From IMG/VR virus record IMGVR_UViG_3300027759_000050, positions 1 through 64,000 of that record: a stretch of 64,000 bases of DNA; one strand, given 5' to 3'. This stretch comes from a virus. Under the pieces are notes generated by a model. It saw only the letters and a program-made list of their open reading frames with translations. It was not told the DNA's origin and did not search any database. Both the position numbers and the translations under genes were made by a program. Position 1 is the stretch's first letter. Each line of letters opens with the position of its first letter. Positions 62,017-64,000 of the stretch are shown here, in pieces.

Positions 62017-62508
62017 TTAGTCGCTCAATAAAGCGTCTAATGAAGCAATAGTAGATGCAGCATCCGTGTGAAGGATTGCTGTACCGCCTGCTTCAACCCA
62101 GTCATTGATAACAGATTGTGTGTCATCAATGATAATGGATTCTGGTGTTGCAAAGGTGTACTTCAGGCTTTTACCTGGTACAAAATTGCGCGGATAGTTG
62201 ATACCATGTGAAATCAACCATACTCTTTTCTGGTCTGAAATATCTGCATGTGCTTCCTGTCTTGCTGTAGAAGAAAGAATCTCTACAGGAAGCTTCAATG
62301 TGTTCAAGTGATCCAATAACATCCTTGCATCAGGCATTATATCAAGGCTTGCAAATTGTTTTGTTGCAATAAAAGTGTTAAAGAAACCACCAAAATTACG
62401 ATTCCTGTCAGCTTGTTGTGGTGTGATATGGAACAACTCTTTGTATCGTTTGGCAAAGTCAGCAATCACGCCGTCTAAATCCAAATAGATTTTTGTATAC
62501 TTACTCAT
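62017..62508 (-). CDS. HAD-superfamily phosphatase, deoxynucleotidase-like (163 aa)
   Basis: The N-terminus KIYLDLDGVIADFAKRYKE contains the HAD motif DxDGV with D10 and D12; LSSTARQ is the second motif (S/T after the beta strand); and ESIIIDDTQSVINDWVEAGG carries the DD pair of motif IV. The size and the phrase DGVIADF fit small 5'-nucleotidase-like HAD proteins found in T4-like phages, which act on (deoxy)nucleotides or on DNA ends. The true substrate is not clear. It overlaps the end of gp59 by 8 bases, so it is co-translated, and stands between gp59 and gp32, where T4 has no such gene. Confidence 0.88.
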   Translation of the reverse strand: MSKYTKIYLDLDGVIADFAKRYKELFHITPQQADRNRNFGGFFNTFIATKQFASLDIMPDARMLLDHLNTLKLPVEILSSTARQEAHADISDQKRVWLISHGINYPRNFVPGKSLKYTFATPESIIIDDTQSVINDWVEAGGTAILHTDAASTIASLDALLSD

Positions 62509-63106
62509 TTGTAATTGCCTCTTTTAAAATATTCTTAAACTTAACTTTATCGTATGTAATAAATGGTGCATACTTTTCACACTTCAATTTGTAGGATGGC
62601 CAAATAATGTCATCACTAATCTTTTTATCCCACATGGAAAAGAAGTTCATCATATCATTCAGTATCACCAATGTTTCAATCGAAATTGAATTCTGCATTG
62701 CACCAACTAGTAGGTCAGGATACTCACCAGACCTTACTTTCATCAATTCATCAGGACTATTTACCTGTTCTAAGATGCGTACTATATCAGATTCAAAATT
62801 ATATGTCAAGCTCTGAGAAATCTTTTGCCACTTTTTATATACATCTTCACCACTTGGTCCAGTCATTTCACCAACCCAAGTTGAGTCACCGTATACAAAA
62901 TTGGCCACATAGAAGTTCCTGAGTTCATCCAACGAATATTTCCGTGATAACTTGTAGAAGCTATATTTATCTTTACGCTTCAGAAAGGTATCTTTGCTTA
63001 CATTGGTCTTCCCATGGTACTTAAAGTAATCATAGGAAGACGAGGTGAAATGTAACTTCAAAGCATTATATAACGCAAAGGCCGCAAAGCCTGTACCTTC
63101 ATTCAT
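62501..63106 (-). CDS. 59: Helicase loader gp59
   Basis: The 201-aa protein matches T4 gp59 (217 aa) by pattern: ALYNALKLHFTSSSYDYFKY like T4 YKLYLMIKQHMNGKYDVIKY; FLKRKDKYSFYKLSRKYSLD like T4 YQKRRDKYFFQKLSEKYKLK; FYVANFVYGDSTWVGEM like T4 IFISNLVANQDAWIGDI. gp59 is all-helical, binds forks, displaces gp32 and loads the gp41 helicase. It is encoded right after gp33, as in T4, with the start codon overlapping the gp33 stop region. Confidence 0.93.
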   Translation of the reverse strand: MNEGTGFAAFALYNALKLHFTSSSYDYFKYHGKTNVSKDTFLKRKDKYSFYKLSRKYSLDELRNFYVANFVYGDSTWVGEMTGPSGEDVYKKWQKISQSLTYNFESDIVRILEQVNSPDELMKVRSGEYPDLLVGAMQNSISIETLVILNDMMNFFSMWDKKISDDIIWPSYKLKCEKYAPFITYDKVKFKNILKEAITNE

Positions 63107-63324
63107 AGTGGTAGCTTTGCGGCCTTTTTGATTAGATTAACTGATTGTGCTTCTTCACGGATACGAGCCTTGAGAAATGCAGAAACCAATGTTGCTGCAA
63201 TCTCTACCTCGATGCCTGTTTCACTACAATATTGGATAATGACATCCATACAAGGTTGTCCTTGTTCATCAGCCATCTCCAATATTTTAGTGGAGAAATC
63301 GGATATTTCTTCCCTAGTAGCCAT
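63103..63324 (-). CDS. 33: Late-promoter co-activator gp33
   Basis: The 73-aa protein is short and helical, with MADEQGQPCMDVIIQYCSET and GIEVEIAATLVSAFLKARIR, then EEAQSVNLIKKA. T4 gp33 (112 aa) has MVEEFGMSYLEATTAFLEEN, then a segment ending in IIEKIQSEAIDENLL, the same helix-helix-EA pattern. gp33 bridges RNA polymerase and the sliding clamp gp45 at TATAAATA late promoters. Adjacent position to gp59 and gp32 is as in T4 (33-59-32). It starts with overlap to the upstream small membrane gene (TAATG). Confidence 0.85.
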   Translation of the reverse strand: MATREEISDFSTKILEMADEQGQPCMDVIIQYCSETGIEVEIAATLVSAFLKARIREEAQSVNLIKKAAKLPL

Positions 63325-63539
63325 TAGCGTTTACCTAGAGAATAAGCTATGCAAGTTGAAGTGGGAGTTTTTTCATAGGAACATTTAATCGAAAGTGGAT
63401 CAACACCTTTTGAGATTGCTGATTCCATGTTCTTTGCAAAGTTATTTTGTTCGTTTAGGTTACCGATGGTCGCACTTGCAATAATAGAACCAAACAATAT
63501 TGTTAAACAAACGACGGCTGTCATAATATCTTTATTCAT
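63324..63539 (-). CDS. Small membrane protein of unknown function (71 aa)
   Basis: With the ATG at 63539 (MNKDIMTAVVCLTILFGSII) the product has 71 residues: a membrane segment at about 6-27 (TAVVCLTILFGSIIASATIG) and a soluble part of 44 residues with two cysteines (C53 and C62, in KCSYEKTPTSTC). The start is supported by AGGAG six bases upstream; a longer frame from 63572 lacks a ribosome site and overlaps more of the hydrolase gene. The two cysteines may form a disulfide in the periplasm. A role beside the hydrolase is possible but speculative. Confidence 0.72.
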   Translation of the reverse strand: MNKDIMTAVVCLTILFGSIIASATIGNLNEQNNFAKNMESAISKGVDPLSIKCSYEKTPTSTCIAYSLGKR

Positions 63540-64000
63540 AAAAACTCCTATTTCTGTCAATTTTATCCACACGGCTTCTATAAAAAATGTGATGACCTAT
63601 TTTCTTCACTTTTTCCAATTTCCATTGTGGATTTACATAGTCGGCATGGTAGTATGTTGCACCTTGTGTAACATCTTCCTTGAGGTCACGGTTTAGAACC
63701 ATGTCCACGGCCAACTCACGAACTTCATTATACAATGAACTATCTCTAATTGTCAAGCGTTTACTGGTAATGTTTTTATCACACAACCAGGAAAACTGAC
63801 AGGTTTCTCCCGTCTTCTGATGAACAACTCCGCAAATATCTTTACTGTAACCGGCTTGAACACGATTAATGGTAACAAAAGCAACAGCTTTCTTACCATC
63901 TAAAGGTTCATGTCCAGCTTCAAAGTAAATGTTCTCTGCAAGGCATGTAACCTGCCTTTTTGTTGCCTCAGTAAGATTTTGATAATCAGCTTTTAGGGGC
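63532..64000 (-). CDS. SleB-type cell wall hydrolase (partial, N-terminus beyond the window)
   Basis: The frame is open from the right edge through 63999 to the stop at 63532, giving 155 residues plus stop. The visible part contains CLAENIYFEAGHEPLDGKKA, then FVTINRVQAGYSKDICGVVH, TCQFSWLCD, and finally GATYYHADYVNPQWKLEKV with KKIGHHIFYRS. These are the main motifs of SleB/CwlJ hydrolases (catalytic glutamate in A-E-N-I-Y-F-E-A, the NRV strand, CQFSW, THYHADYV-like, IGxHxFY). It cuts peptidoglycan, so it could act in host lysis or at infection. The first methionine inside the window at 63786 is not the real start. The gene ends 8 bases after the start of the small membrane gene. Confidence 0.92.
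   Translation of the reverse strand, partial: PLKADYQNLTEATKRQVTCLAENIYFEAGHEPLDGKKAVAFVTINRVQAGYSKDICGVVHQKTGETCQFSWLCDKNITSKRLTIRDSSLYNEVRELAVDMVLNRDLKEDVTQGATYYHADYVNPQWKLEKVKKIGHHIFYRSRVDKIDRNRSFYE

Noticed and set aside
63540-63572. Longer start of the small membrane protein at 63572
   Set aside because: It would add 11 residues without a ribosome site; the ATG at 63539 has AGGAG directly upstream and begins a sensible membrane segment.

Overview
The window is part of the genome of a T4-like contractile-tailed phage (myovirus). The order and sequence of the morphogenesis genes match the T4 core: portal gp20, tube gp19, sheath gp18, terminase gp17/gp16, neck gp15/14/13, wedge gp8/7/6/25/53, hub gp27 and gp5-like proteins, tube cap gp48/54, gp4, gp26, gp51, gp32, gp59 and gp33. 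The DNA is AT-rich, genes are packed with overlapping stop/start codons, and the fibre architecture (DUF4815-type protein, ANS-rich heptad shafts, modular fibres) resembles that of T4-like phages of marine and freshwater bacteria. The host cannot be read from this window: no tRNA, photosynthesis or other host-derived marker gene was seen.

Layout. From 1 to 54198 every gene lies on the minus strand, so it is read from right to left. It starts with the tube cap (54198), then gp53, the hub proteins, the needle, gp25, gp6, gp7, a short fibre, gp8 and a giant DUF4815 protein. A very large adhesin block follows down to 9081, then neck gp13-14-15, a glycine-rich insertion, terminase gp16-gp17, sheath, tube and the portal, which runs off the left edge. 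From 54230 to 61003 genes lie on the plus strand: gp4, an unknown 206-aa protein, a second tube-like protein, gp26, gp51 and two long proteins that are the tape-measure/hub candidates. From 61054 to 64000 genes are again on the minus strand: a SleB-type cell-wall hydrolase (cut by the right edge), a small membrane protein, gp33, gp59, a HAD phosphatase and gp32.

How it works together. The minus-strand block holds nearly all of the wedge, neck, sheath and packaging machinery. Its larger intergenic gaps carry an ATAAATA octamer on the coding strand that fits a T4-type late promoter; gp33, the late co-activator, is encoded in the same window. About half of the window (9081-42418) encodes fibre or adhesin proteins and small companions. 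They are built from repeated and shared modules, including a 2771-aa protein with three LamG-like domains and two fibre/chaperone cassettes that look like a duplication.

Points of most interest: an exact 831-bp periodicity in the giant adhesin; mosaic sharing of modules among fibres; a gp5 hub split into an OB-fold protein and a needle protein without a visible lysozyme; and a possible replacement lysozyme-like domain at the end of the 830-aa tail protein. No intergenic stretch exceeds 300 bases.
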